This document shows positions 8,601-16,697 of a stretch of DNA of 38,328 nucleotides, one piece after another. The stretch covers positions 1-38,328 of the forward strand of contig JAZNNW010000167.1 in the NCBI GenBank assembly GCA_045580485.1, written 5' to 3'. Both the position numbers and the translations under genes were made by a program. Numbering within the stretch: the stretch's first letter is position 1; the number at the start of each line of letters is the position of its first letter. The stretch is from Avoscillospira sp045580485 (GTDB taxonomy: Bacteria; Bacillota; Clostridia; Oscillospirales; Oscillospiraceae). Under the pieces are notes generated by a model. It was not told where the DNA came from, did not search any database, and worked only from the letters and a program-made list of their open reading frames with translations.

Positions 8601-9182
8601 CTTATCGCCGATGCGCAGAAGGTTATCCTCTGTGGAAGCCAGACGGCGCTCCGTCTCTTCCTTCCGGTGGCGATACTTGGAAATACCGGCAGCTTCTTCA
8701 AACACTTCCCGGCGGTCGGTGCTCTTTAAGGCCAGGATCTCGTCAATACGACCCTGACCGATATTGGAATAGCCTTCCTTGCCCAGACCGGTATCCATGA
8801 ACATCTCATTGATATCACGCAGACGGGCAGACTGGCGGTTGATATAGTATTCACTTTCGCCGGAGCGGTAATACCGGCGGGTCACAGTCACTTCCTGTGT
8901 CTCGATTGGCAAGGCTCCGTCGCTGTTGTCCAGAATCAAAGATGCCTCGGCAAAGCCCAGTGCGCCACGCTTCTGGGTACCGCCGAAAATCACATCCTCC
9001 ATCTTGGCGCCGCGGAGGGCTTTGGAACTCATTTCGCCCATGACCCAGCTGATGGCATCGGAAATATTGGATTTGCCGCTGCCGTTGGGACCGACGATGG
9101 CGGTAATGTCATCACCGAACCGCAGAACAGTCTTGTCCGCAAAGGACTTGAAGCCTTGAATCTCCAGTGCTTTCAGATACAC
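5610..9182 (-). CDS. smc: Chromosome segregation ATPase SMC
   Basis: SMC is the ring-shaped condensin subunit that organises and segregates the nucleoid with ScpA and ScpB. The 1190-residue product has the complete architecture: Walker A GPNGSGKSN at residues 31-39, a long coiled coil, a hinge near residues 500-660 (FLKRCNGGRVTCEPLD, then DGQVMNAGGSMTGGS), the return coiled coil, the ABC signature LLSGGEKAFVAIAL and the Walker B FCLLDEIDAALDDRNV. The start is a GTG at 9182 (MYLKALEIQGFKSFADKT), with GGAGAAG ten nt upstream and no in-frame ATG nearby. Its stop codon is the last base triplet of the 5526-5612 repeat. Unlike many Firmicutes it is separated from rnc by the oppositely oriented fbp. 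Confidence 0.98.
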   Translation of the reverse strand: MYLKALEIQGFKSFADKTVLRFGDDITAIVGPNGSGKSNISDAISWVMGEMSSKALRGAKMEDVIFGGTQKRGALGFAEASLILDNSDGALPIETQEVTVTRRYYRSGESEYYINRQSARLRDINEMFMDTGLGKEGYSNIGQGRIDEILALKSTDRREVFEEAAGISKYRHRKEETERRLASTEDNLLRIGDKISELEGQVEPLRQQAEKAKKYLEFREELKGQEVALWLENLEKLAESLKKAENDYATAAFILEQQHSELNRLYQLSEQLSLQLNHKGLELDRQREHIASLEGEAAAQSSEAAVLQAGVENAKQNILRVEQELQEQDGRSGGIAEQIAAHRSRIEEIGKSLAEVQGNLEAALSQSQALSRDVDDTERKVLALRAQQALLQTESARKRADIASLTASMEEILERKQTVQSDLDAATARRKELQQQARKYEDELEEARDTVTSCQNSAAGYALRQKSRVEKRDSLQKTVDSMKIELETAQSRSRMLRDVIQNHEGAPKAVRMVMQESSRGTLGKIYGPVSSLIRTDDDYAIAIETALGGALQNVAVATRDDGKRVLDFLKRCNGGRVTCEPLDAKQGRTLQEKGLEKCAGYVGIASELVTYDPKFRGLMEYLLGRTVVADNLNHAVAMARQYQSRFKIVTLDGQVMNAGGSMTGGSVSHGTGILNRANELARLEEKEKELSAKLKDREAELAEAARAAAQVEFELTTVQGQLRQAEDDVLRAEGHAQQAQALVDAITENIHSYERELEAIDSRSGGDVTRLELLKKEAAETEAQANGLEEELEALSKGQNALSQQAAQWNDRITELRMEAAAQDAERTTAQEGVRQLEELAQAMAGDRGQKEQLIEGYKAEITALEEKLTQSAEKRHAMDITIAEAKKTLQDQLQERSEIEARRTKSEKQAQDKNKDILDMEREAARLEQKKNTAQLEEKQIVDKLWDSYELTPSTAAPFAAEIESITAASRKITELKRKISSLGTPNLGAIEEFERVNERYEYLAGQRDDVLHAKKELEAIVKSITEEMTEIFVREFAKINGYFGKTFEEMFGGGKGELVLENPEEPLSCGIEIKVQPPGKQLKTITLLSGGEKAFVAIALYFAILKVRPTPFCLLDEIDAALDDRNVERFATYLRTLCEKTQFIVITHRRGTMEASDVLYGVTMQEQGVSKILYLDLNQMVQELGIAN

Positions 9183-9219
9183 GCTAACACTTCTCCATTT
9201 TCCATATTATCATCGTTAT

Positions 9220-9248
9220 ATTTTAGCAATTTCCCCGGATAATTGCAA
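9220..9248 (-). promoter_or_regulatory. Predicted sigma-A promoter of smc
   Basis: On the minus strand, TTGCAA (9248-9243) and TAAAAT (9225-9220) are separated by exactly 17 bp, about 38 nt upstream of the smc GTG. The region is AT-rich compared with the flanking genes. It should drive the smc-ftsY-rdgB-yhbY-nadD run. Confidence 0.65.
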
Positions 9249-9292
9249 CACTATTTATTTTTTTGTGTCACAAAAACACATTTGGGGCATAC

Positions 9293-9322
9293 TTGACTTT
9301 TGGGGGCAAAAAGAGGTATCCT
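9293..9322 (+). promoter_or_regulatory. Predicted sigma-A promoter of fbp
   Basis: TTGACT (9293-9298) and TATCCT (9317-9322) are separated by 18 bp. The ATG of fbp at 9347 lies only about 18 nt after the expected transcription start, leaving room for little more than the AGGAAGGAG ribosome site. It is divergent from the smc promoter, with about 45 bp between the two -35 boxes. Confidence 0.55.
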
Positions 9323-9346
9323 TTACTTACAGGAAGGAGTGCGTTT

Positions 9347-11326
9347 ATGAAACAAAAAAAGACTTTTACGGAAGACGAACTGCGCTACCTGCGTCTGCTG
9401 GCCACCAAGTACCCCACAGTGCAGGATGCCAGTACCGAGATCATCAATTTACAGGCAATTTTGAGTCTGCCCAAGGGAACGGAGCATTTTATCTCCGATA
9501 TCCACGGTGAGTACGAGGCCTTTCTGCATATCCTCAATTCCTGCTCCGGTCATGTGAAGGAAAAGATGGACGAGCTGTTTTCCATCACCATTTCCAAGCA
9601 TGACCGCAATGAGCTGGCGACCCTCATCTACTATCCAGAAGAAAAACTGGCTATGTTGTCCCGGTCTGATGAAGATATGGACGAGTGGTATCAGATCACC
9701 CTCTACCGTCTGCTGGCACTGTGCCGCTGGGTGGCGACCAAATATACCAGAAACAAAGTCCGCAAGGCGCTGCCCAAGGCTTATGAAGCCATTGTGGATG
9801 AGCTGATTCAGCTCCGTCCCGATGACCCGGATAAAGAGGACTACTACGAAAATATCATCAAGTCCATTATCCAGACAGGACAGGCCAACGGCGTCATCAA
9901 ATCCGTCTGCCAGACCATCAAGCGTCTGACAGTGGATCACCTGCACATCGTCGGCGATATTTTTGACAGAGGTCCCAGAGCCGATGTAGTCATGGATTCG
10001 CTGCTGGATTATCACAGTGTGGATATTCAGTGGGGCAACCACGACATTCTCTGGATGGGTGCTGCCTGCGGTTCCAGAACCATGGTGGCAACGGTTCTCG
10101 CCAATTCCATCCACTACAACAATCTGGATGTCATTGAGACCGGCTACGGCATCTCCCTGCGTCCCCTTTCCATCTTTGCCAACGAGGTTTATAAGGACTG
10201 CGATACCCACCGTTTCACCGTCAAGCTCACCGGCTCCGATGCCGGTCAATATACGGAAAAGGATAAACTCCTCTCCGCCCGGATGCACAAGGCCATCACT
10301 GTCATTCTCTTCAAGCTGGAAGGTCAGAAAATCAAGCGGCATCCCGAATATGAGATGGATGACAGACTTTTGCTGGACAAGATCGACTATGCCAGCAAGA
10401 CCATCAATATCAGCGGCACTTCCTACCCTCTGGAAGACTGCGATTTCCCCACAGTAGACCCCAAGAACCCCTACGAGCTGACACCGGAAGAAAAAACAGT
10501 CATCGAGCAGTTGACTGCCTCTTTCCGCCACAGTGAGAAGCTTCAGAAGCACGCCCGATTCCTCTATGCCAAGGGCGGACTTTACAAAATCCACAACGGC
10601 AGTCTCCTGTTCCACGGCTGCATCCCCATGACCGCCGAAGGCAAGCTGCAGACCTTCAACATCGGCGGTCAGGAGCGTTCCGGCAGAGCTTTTCTGGATT
10701 ATGCCGAAACCACTGCCCGCAAGGCCATGTATCAAAAGAGCGGCACAGCGGATATGGACTTCCTCTGGTGGCTCTGGGCAGGCAGAAACAGCCCCATTTT
10801 CGGTCGTGACCGCATGACCACCTTTGAGCGGCGGCTCATTGCCGACGAAAGCGCATGGACAGAGGCCAAAAACGCCTACTACACCTTCTACAATGACCCC
10901 GATGTGTGCCAGATGCTCCTGCAGGAGTTCGGTCTCACCGGTCCCCATAGCCACATCATCAACGGTCATGTGCCTGTTAAAGTTGGCAAGGGTGAAAGTC
11001 CCATCAAGGGCGGCGGACGGCTCATCGTCATCGACGGCGGCTTCTGCAAGGCCTACCAGCCCACCAGCGGCATTGCCGGTTATACCCTCGTCTCCAACTC
11101 CCACTGCATTAAGATCGTGGCGCATCAGCCCTTCGCAGGCAAACAGGATGCCATTCTCCACAACCACGACATCGCCAATGATGCCACTGTCATTGATGTC
11201 ATGGAGCGCAGAGTAAAAATTGCTCAGACCGATCAGGGCAAGTGTCTGCAAAAGCAGGTAGACGAGCTGCAAAGTCTTCTGGACGCCTACCGCTCCGGTG
11301 CCATTCGGGAACAGCATAAAGAATAA
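9347..11326 (+). CDS. fbp: Fructose-1,6-bisphosphatase, class III
   Basis: This gluconeogenic enzyme removes the 1-phosphate of fructose 1,6-bisphosphate. The 659-residue size and calcineurin-type metallophosphatase motifs identify the Firmicutes class III form: FISDIHGEYEAF (Asp51, His53), HIVGDIFDRGPRAD near residue 200 and WGNHDILWMGAA near 229, with later histidines in INGHVPVKVGKGESPIKGG. The start is the ATG at 9347 behind AGGAAGGAG; an open frame upstream to 9263 crosses the promoter and is not likely translated. It stands alone on the plus strand between rnc and smc, with its own promoter and a hairpin terminator at 11334-11359. Nothing visible suggests truncation. Confidence 0.97.
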   Translation: MKQKKTFTEDELRYLRLLATKYPTVQDASTEIINLQAILSLPKGTEHFISDIHGEYEAFLHILNSCSGHVKEKMDELFSITISKHDRNELATLIYYPEEKLAMLSRSDEDMDEWYQITLYRLLALCRWVATKYTRNKVRKALPKAYEAIVDELIQLRPDDPDKEDYYENIIKSIIQTGQANGVIKSVCQTIKRLTVDHLHIVGDIFDRGPRADVVMDSLLDYHSVDIQWGNHDILWMGAACGSRTMVATVLANSIHYNNLDVIETGYGISLRPLSIFANEVYKDCDTHRFTVKLTGSDAGQYTEKDKLLSARMHKAITVILFKLEGQKIKRHPEYEMDDRLLLDKIDYASKTINISGTSYPLEDCDFPTVDPKNPYELTPEEKTVIEQLTASFRHSEKLQKHARFLYAKGGLYKIHNGSLLFHGCIPMTAEGKLQTFNIGGQERSGRAFLDYAETTARKAMYQKSGTADMDFLWWLWAGRNSPIFGRDRMTTFERRLIADESAWTEAKNAYYTFYNDPDVCQMLLQEFGLTGPHSHIINGHVPVKVGKGESPIKGGGRLIVIDGGFCKAYQPTSGIAGYTLVSNSHCIKIVAHQPFAGKQDAILHNHDIANDATVIDVMERRVKIAQTDQGKCLQKQVDELQSLLDAYRSGAIREQHKE

Positions 11327-11333
11327 GCAAAAA

Positions 11334-11359
11334 GAAGCATCCGTAAGGATGCTTCTTTT
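11334..11359. terminator. Bidirectional terminator between fbp and rnc
   Basis: AAGAAGCATCC and GGATGCTTCTT form an 11-bp stem around a GTAA loop, flanked by an A-run on the left and a T-run on the right. It serves the convergent ends of fbp (plus) and rnc (minus); the rnc stop codon overlaps its right edge. Confidence 0.85.
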
Positions 11360-12047
11360 ATGCTTCGTATTCCTTTGGGAACAGGTTTTTCACCGCTTCG
11401 TGGGCGGCGGCCTGTTCCGCTTTTTTCTTGCTGCGGCCTTCGCCCTTGCCCACAACGGTGCCGTTGCGGAGGACTTCCACCATGAACACCTTATCATGGT
11501 CGGGACCGGATTCGCCGATCAGTTCATAGGTCAGAATCTGATCTTTTTCCCGCTGCACCAGCTCCTGCAGCATGGTCTTATAATCGAAGTTTCCGGGGCG
11601 TCCTGTGGGCAGTTCCGAGAGAATCAGCCGATGGATGATACCCTTTGCGGCTTCAAAGCCGCCGTCTAAGTACGCTGCTGCCAGAACCGATTCCATGGCA
11701 TCGGAGACGATGCTGTCCCGGTGGCGTCCGCCTGCATGATCTTCTCCGTGACCCAGCAGCAGGAATTCGCCCAAATTCACCTTTTCGGCGCACCTTGCCA
11801 GATTGCGTTCACAGACCAGATCGGCACGGAGCCGGGTCAGATCCCCTTCCGGCTGTTGCGGAAAGCGGTGGAAGAGAAAATCCGCCGTCACAAAGCCCAG
11901 AATACTGTCCCCCAGAAACTCCAGCCGTTCATTATCGGGCTTGCCGCTTCTGCGTTCGTTGGCATAGGAGCTGTGGGTCAAAGCATTTTCCAGCAGATTC
12001 TTATTCTGAAAGCGGTATCCCAATGCCCGCTCCAATTCTGTGTACAT
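11358..12047 (-). CDS. rnc: Ribonuclease III
   Basis: RNase III cuts double-stranded RNA during rRNA maturation and mRNA turnover. The 229-residue product has the catalytic signature ERLEFLGDS (residues 40-48), the second acidic cluster DAMESVLAAAYLDGG, and a C-terminal double-stranded RNA-binding domain (FDYKTMLQELVQ ... GKGEGRSKKKAEQAAAHEAV). The ATG at 12047 has AGAGG nine nt upstream; a GTG at 12056 is in frame but sits too close to that site. It lies 13 nt after plsX. The acpP, fabD and fabG genes that often separate plsX and rnc in Firmicutes are absent here. Confidence 0.97.
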   Translation of the reverse strand: MYTELERALGYRFQNKNLLENALTHSSYANERRSGKPDNERLEFLGDSILGFVTADFLFHRFPQQPEGDLTRLRADLVCERNLARCAEKVNLGEFLLLGHGEDHAGGRHRDSIVSDAMESVLAAAYLDGGFEAAKGIIHRLILSELPTGRPGNFDYKTMLQELVQREKDQILTYELIGESGPDHDKVFMVEVLRNGTVVGKGEGRSKKKAEQAAAHEAVKNLFPKEYEA

Positions 12048-12060
12048 ACCAAACACCTCT

Positions 12061-13080
12061 TTACTCGGCAGAACCCTTAATGAGATGCATATCCTGCTGC
12101 AGAAGTTCGGTCATATTGCCATTGACGGCAGCCATGGCCTGCTTGACCGCACTGCGGATGGCTCTGGCATCGGAGGAGCCGTGAGCCTTGATAACGGGCT
12201 TACTGATACCCAGCAGAATAGTGCCGCCCACTTCCCGGTAGTCCATGCGCTTCTTGAAGGAAGCAATACCGTCCTTGCAGATGAGGGCTGCGATCTTGGT
12301 CAGCAGGTTTTTCATGAACATACCCTTGAGCATCTTACCCATGAATGCAGCAGTGCCTTCGATGGATTTCAGCAGGATGTTGCCGGAGAAGCCATCGGCT
12401 ACCACCACATCCACAACGCCCATGGGTACATCCCGGGCTACCACATTACCCACAAAGTTCAGAAGGCCCTGCTCCTTGGCGTTCTGCAAAAGGGCGTAGG
12501 TCTGCTTCTGCAGCTCTGTACCCTTGCTGTCCTCTGCGCCGATGTTCAGAAGACCCACCTTGGGCTGAATCTTGCCCTGCACCTGCTTGGCATAGAGGGT
12601 GCCCAAAAAGGCAAACTGCATCAGAAACTCCGGCGTACACTCGGCATTGGCACCGCAGTCGATGAGCAAAGTCTTGTTATCCGTGGGAATCTCAGGGCAG
12701 AAAGCTGCCCGGCGGATACCCTTGACACGCTTGACGATCAAGGTAGCGGCAGTCAGGAGCGCACCGGTGGAACCGGCAGAAATGAAAGCATCGCCATTGT
12801 CCTCAGCCAGCATCCGCAGGCCCACCACCATGGAAGAATCCTTTCTGGCACGAACCACCGTAGCCGGATCATCGTGCATATCCACCACATCATCGGCATT
12901 GGCGATCTCGATACCTTCCGGCAGAGTGCCAAGACCCAGACGGCTGACGCTCTGCAAGATCTCTTCGCCCCGTCCAACCAGAACGATCTGCACGCCGAAT
13001 TCCTTTGCAGCATCCACAGCACCCTGCACGATGGCGTCCGGTGCATGATCGCCGCCCATAGCATCGATGAGAATTCTCAT
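12061..13080 (-). CDS. plsX: Phosphate acyltransferase PlsX
   Basis: PlsX makes acyl-phosphate from acyl-ACP, the acyl donor for PlsY in phospholipid synthesis. The 339-residue product starts MRILIDAMGGDHAPDAIVQGA, the family signature, and contains DGFSGNILLKSIEGTA and SAGSTGALL. The ATG at 13080 is preceded by AGAGGAAG with a spacer of about six; the frame remains open to 13113, but the added residues lie on the ribosome site. It follows trmFO by 29 nt and precedes rnc by 13 nt, so it belongs to the dprA-topA-trmFO-plsX-rnc run. Confidence 0.97.
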   Translation of the reverse strand: MRILIDAMGGDHAPDAIVQGAVDAAKEFGVQIVLVGRGEEILQSVSRLGLGTLPEGIEIANADDVVDMHDDPATVVRARKDSSMVVGLRMLAEDNGDAFISAGSTGALLTAATLIVKRVKGIRRAAFCPEIPTDNKTLLIDCGANAECTPEFLMQFAFLGTLYAKQVQGKIQPKVGLLNIGAEDSKGTELQKQTYALLQNAKEQGLLNFVGNVVARDVPMGVVDVVVADGFSGNILLKSIEGTAAFMGKMLKGMFMKNLLTKIAALICKDGIASFKKRMDYREVGGTILLGISKPVIKAHGSSDARAIRSAVKQAMAAVNGNMTELLQQDMHLIKGSAE

Positions 13081-13109
13081 ATTCAACTTCCTCTCTGTCT
13101 CTATGGAAA

Positions 13110-14414
13110 TCACAGTTCTTTCTTCAGTTCCTCCAGCTTGGCAAGACCACGCTCTGCCAAAGCCAGATTTTTATTGGCTTTGCCCTTGACCCGATAGCCA
13201 AGAGGCGAAATAATGCCGTAATTCACATTCATGGGCTGGAAGTTCACAATACTGGGATCGGAAATATAATAGCCCAGAGCACCCATGGCAGTTTCCTTGG
13301 TAAAATCCACAGGCTCTTTGCCCTGGACCTTAGCTGCCATGGCAATGGCTGCCAGGAAACCGGAAGCCGTAGATTCCACATAGCCCTCCACGCCGGTCAT
13401 CTGTCCTGCAAAGGCCACCAGCGGATTTCGGCGGTCAGCATAGAACTTGTTCAGCAGTTTGGGGGAATTGAGGAAGGTATTGCGGTGCATGACACCGTAG
13501 CGGACAAATTCCGCATTGGCCAAAGCAGGGATCATGGAGAACACCCGCTTCTGCTCCGGGAACTTCAGATGGGTCTGGAAGCCCACCAGATTGTAGATGG
13601 AGCCTTCGGCATTGTCACGGCGCAGCTGCACCACGGCATAGGGCTCCTGATCGGTCTTGGGATCTTTCAGACCGACGGGCTTCAAGGGTCCGTACCGCAG
13701 AGTATCCACACCTCTGCGTGCCATGACCTCCACAGGCATACAGCCTTCAAAGACCTTCTTATCCTCAAAGCCGTGGACCTCTGCTTCCTCAGCAGTCGTC
13801 AACTCCCGGACAAAAGCCTCGTACTGTTCCTTGTCCATGGCGCAGTTGATATAATCTGCCGTGCCTCTGTCATAGCGGGAGGCATACCAGGCATGGTCCA
13901 TATCAATGCTCTCCACCGTCACAAGAGGGGCGGCAGCATCGAAAAAATTGAGATACTGGGCATCGCCGAAATACCGGTGGATAGCCTCAGACATGGCATC
14001 GGAGGTCAGAGGACCTGTGGCAATGATGACAGGGCCTTCCGGTACTTCCGTCACTTCCTCCTCTACCACAGTGATCAGGGGATGATTTTTGATTTCTTTG
14101 GTGACCATGGAAGAAAATCCGTAGCGATCCACAGCCAGTGCACCGCCGGCCTCCACCCGGGTGGCTTCGGCGCAGCGGAGAATGAGGCTGTCCAGCCGCC
14201 GCAGTTCTTCTTTCAGCAGACCCACGGCATTTTCCAGCCGGTCGCCCCGAAGGGAATTGGAGCAGACCAGTTCCGCAAAATCGGCGCAATGGTGGGCAGG
14301 GCTCATCTTCTTGGGCTTCATTTCATAAAGGGTCACAGGGATTCCTCTCTGTGCCAGCTGCCATGCAGCCTCCGAACCGGCCAGACCTGCACCGATGACT
14401 TTTACAGTTACCAT
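13110..14414 (-). CDS. trmFO: tRNA (uracil-54-C5)-methyltransferase TrmFO (folate/FAD-dependent)
   Basis: TrmFO forms ribothymidine at position 54 of the tRNA T-loop using methylenetetrahydrofolate and FADH2. The 434-residue protein opens with an FAD-binding motif, VIGAGLAGSEAAWQLAQRG, followed by YEMKPKKMSPAHHCADFAELVCSNSLR, which is diagnostic for TrmFO as opposed to the related MnmG. Near the C-terminus, FAGQMTGVEGYVESTASGFLA is the conserved second flavin-site block. ATG 14414 has AGAAGGG upstream and lies one base after the topA stop codon, so the two are translationally linked. The gene order dprA-topA-trmFO matches the Bacillus arrangement. Confidence 0.97.
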   Translation of the reverse strand: MVTVKVIGAGLAGSEAAWQLAQRGIPVTLYEMKPKKMSPAHHCADFAELVCSNSLRGDRLENAVGLLKEELRRLDSLILRCAEATRVEAGGALAVDRYGFSSMVTKEIKNHPLITVVEEEVTEVPEGPVIIATGPLTSDAMSEAIHRYFGDAQYLNFFDAAAPLVTVESIDMDHAWYASRYDRGTADYINCAMDKEQYEAFVRELTTAEEAEVHGFEDKKVFEGCMPVEVMARRGVDTLRYGPLKPVGLKDPKTDQEPYAVVQLRRDNAEGSIYNLVGFQTHLKFPEQKRVFSMIPALANAEFVRYGVMHRNTFLNSPKLLNKFYADRRNPLVAFAGQMTGVEGYVESTASGFLAAIAMAAKVQGKEPVDFTKETAMGALGYYISDPSIVNFQPMNVNYGIISPLGYRVKGKANKNLALAERGLAKLEELKKEL

Positions 14415-14415
14415 A

Positions 14416-16674
14416 TTATCCCTTCTTCTTGGCGGCAGACTTTTTTGCTGCCGTTTTCTTTGCCGCAGACTTCTTGGCTGCGGTCTTTTTGGCAGCAGGC
14501 TTCTTTTCTGCCTTTGCCTCCTCAGCAGCGGCTTCTGCCTCTGCTGCCTCTACGGAGGCGGCAGGCTTTTTCCGGTAGCCTCTCTTGTCTTCCGGCAGGA
14601 AGTTGGGACAGGCTTCATTGATACAAAACGGCTTCATAGCGCCTCTGCCGGACTTCTTGAACATGGTCTGACCGCAGGTGGGGCAGTCCAGTTCCGTAGG
14701 CACATCCCAGGACATAAAGCCGCACTCCATGCCCTTTTCGCAGCTGTAATAGGCAAAGCCACGCTTGGACTTACGCTTAAGCATACCGGAGCCGCACTTG
14801 GGGCAGCGACCAGGCATGTGCTCCACAATAGCCTTGGTATTGGTACATTCGGGGAAACCGGGGCAGGCCAGGAAACGGCCAAAGCGACCGGCCTTGATGA
14901 CCATGTTCCGTCCGCAGACCTCGCAGATCTCGTCGGTCTCCTCATCAGGCACTTTCAGACGGGTATCCTTCAGGGCTTCCTCGGCATCTGCCAGTTCCTT
15001 GCTGAAGGTGCCGTAGAAATCAGCCAGAACCTGTTTCCACGCCAGCTTACCTTCTTCCACATCGTCCAGACGGCTTTCCATACCGGCCGTAAATTCCACA
15101 TTGATAATATCCTGGAACCGATCCAGCATGAGACCGGTGACCACTTCGCCCAGAGGGGTGGGCCACAGGCGTGTTTCCTTCTTGATCACATAGTCACGGT
15201 CCTGAATGGTGGAAATGATGCTGGCGTAGGTGGAGGGACGACCAACGCCCTTTTCCTCCATGGCACGGACCAAGGTAGCCTCCGTATAACGGGCAGGAGG
15301 CTGCGTGAAGTGCTGCTCCGGCTTCTGGGCGGATTTGGTCAGAGGTTCACCCTCCTGCAGATCCGGCATGGGAGACTGGACTTCCTCCTGATCGTCGTCA
15401 CGGCCTTCTTCGTAAAGGGCAGTGAAGCCTGCAAATTTCAAACTCTGATGGTTGGCGCGGAACACATTGTCGCCGCAGACAGCCTCAATGGCCACATTGT
15501 CATAGAGGGCACAGGACATCTGAGAAGCGGTGAACCGCTCCCAGATCAGCTTATACAGCCGCAGCTGATCTTTGTTCAGATCGTCCCTGACCCGCTCCGG
15601 GTCCAGACGGATATCGCTGGGACGGATGGCTTCATGGGCATCCTGTGCAGCGGATTTGGTCTTGTAGCGATGGGGACCGCTGTAATAGGCATTGCCCCAG
15701 CGCTCGGTGATATAGCTGCCTGCAGCAGCCAGTGCTTCTTCGGAAATACGCTGAGAATCCGTACGCATATAGGTGATGAGACCCACAGCGCCAATGCCGG
15801 AGATTTCAACACCTTCATAAAGCTGCTGTGCCAGGGCCATGGTGCGCTTGGGGGTCATACCCAGCTTCCGGGAAGCCTCCTGCTGGAGGGTGGAAGTGAT
15901 AAAGGGAGGGGCGGGAGACCGCTTCTTCTCCGTCTTTTTCACAGAGGCCACAGAGAAGGGCTTGCCCTCAATGCTCTGCAGAACGGCAGTGACTTCTTTC
16001 TCACTGTGCAGCTCCCGTTTCTTAGGGTCACCGTAGAAGCGAGCTGTAAAGCTGCCGGGTTTGCCCACCCGATCCAGGGTCACATCGATAGACCAGTATT
16101 CCTGAGGCTCAAAGGCACGGATCTCATTTTCCCGATCTACCACCAGACGGGTGGCAACGGACTGGACACGACCGGCGGAGAGACCTCTGCGCACCTTCTT
16201 CCACAGCAGAGGCGACAGCTGATAGCCCACGATGCGGTCCAAAATTCTTCTGGCCTGCTGGGCATCCACCAGATCCTGATGGATGGCTCTGGGTGCCTCA
16301 ATGGCCTTGGTCACCACACCCTTGGTAATTTCATTAAAAGTGACCCGGTTGACCTTGTCCTCCGGGATATCCAGAAGGGCCTGTAAATGCCAGGCAATGG
16401 CTTCGCCTTCCCGGTCAGGGTCAGTTGCCAGAAAGATCTTATCGCTGATCTTGGCACTTTTCTTCAGATCGGAGATCACATCTTCCTTGCCCTTCACAGG
16501 CTGATAGACCGGCTCAAAATTATGCTCCAGATCCACACCCATGGTGCTTTTGGGCAGATCCCGCAGGTGACCCATACAGGCCTTCACCTGATAGTCGCTG
16601 CCCAGATATTTACCGATCGTCTTGGCCTTGGAAGGGGACTCGACGATCACAAGATTGGTTTTTGCCTTCGGCAT
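14416..16674 (-). CDS. topA: DNA topoisomerase I (type IA) with Lys/Ala repeat tail
   Basis: TopA relaxes negative supercoils by a transient 5'-phosphotyrosine break. The 752-residue product has a TOPRIM domain at the start (NLVIVESPSKAKTIGKYLG ... TDPDREGEAIAWHL), the active-site tyrosine region GLITYMRTDSQRIS near residue 300, and three C-terminal Cys4 zinc modules beginning CEVCGRNM, CPKCGSGM and CPTCGQTM. The last ~35 residues are imperfect repeats of AAKKT/AAKKS, a histone H1-like basic tail that probably adds nonspecific DNA affinity. The ATG at 16674 is preceded by AAGGAG. It sits between dprA (23 nt gap) and trmFO (1 nt gap). Confidence 0.97.
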   Translation of the reverse strand: MPKAKTNLVIVESPSKAKTIGKYLGSDYQVKACMGHLRDLPKSTMGVDLEHNFEPVYQPVKGKEDVISDLKKSAKISDKIFLATDPDREGEAIAWHLQALLDIPEDKVNRVTFNEITKGVVTKAIEAPRAIHQDLVDAQQARRILDRIVGYQLSPLLWKKVRRGLSAGRVQSVATRLVVDRENEIRAFEPQEYWSIDVTLDRVGKPGSFTARFYGDPKKRELHSEKEVTAVLQSIEGKPFSVASVKKTEKKRSPAPPFITSTLQQEASRKLGMTPKRTMALAQQLYEGVEISGIGAVGLITYMRTDSQRISEEALAAAGSYITERWGNAYYSGPHRYKTKSAAQDAHEAIRPSDIRLDPERVRDDLNKDQLRLYKLIWERFTASQMSCALYDNVAIEAVCGDNVFRANHQSLKFAGFTALYEEGRDDDQEEVQSPMPDLQEGEPLTKSAQKPEQHFTQPPARYTEATLVRAMEEKGVGRPSTYASIISTIQDRDYVIKKETRLWPTPLGEVVTGLMLDRFQDIINVEFTAGMESRLDDVEEGKLAWKQVLADFYGTFSKELADAEEALKDTRLKVPDEETDEICEVCGRNMVIKAGRFGRFLACPGFPECTNTKAIVEHMPGRCPKCGSGMLKRKSKRGFAYYSCEKGMECGFMSWDVPTELDCPTCGQTMFKKSGRGAMKPFCINEACPNFLPEDKRGYRKKPAASVEAAEAEAAAEEAKAEKKPAAKKTAAKKSAAKKTAAKKSAAKKKG

Positions 16675-16697
16675 TCTTCCAATACTCCTTCAACCTT

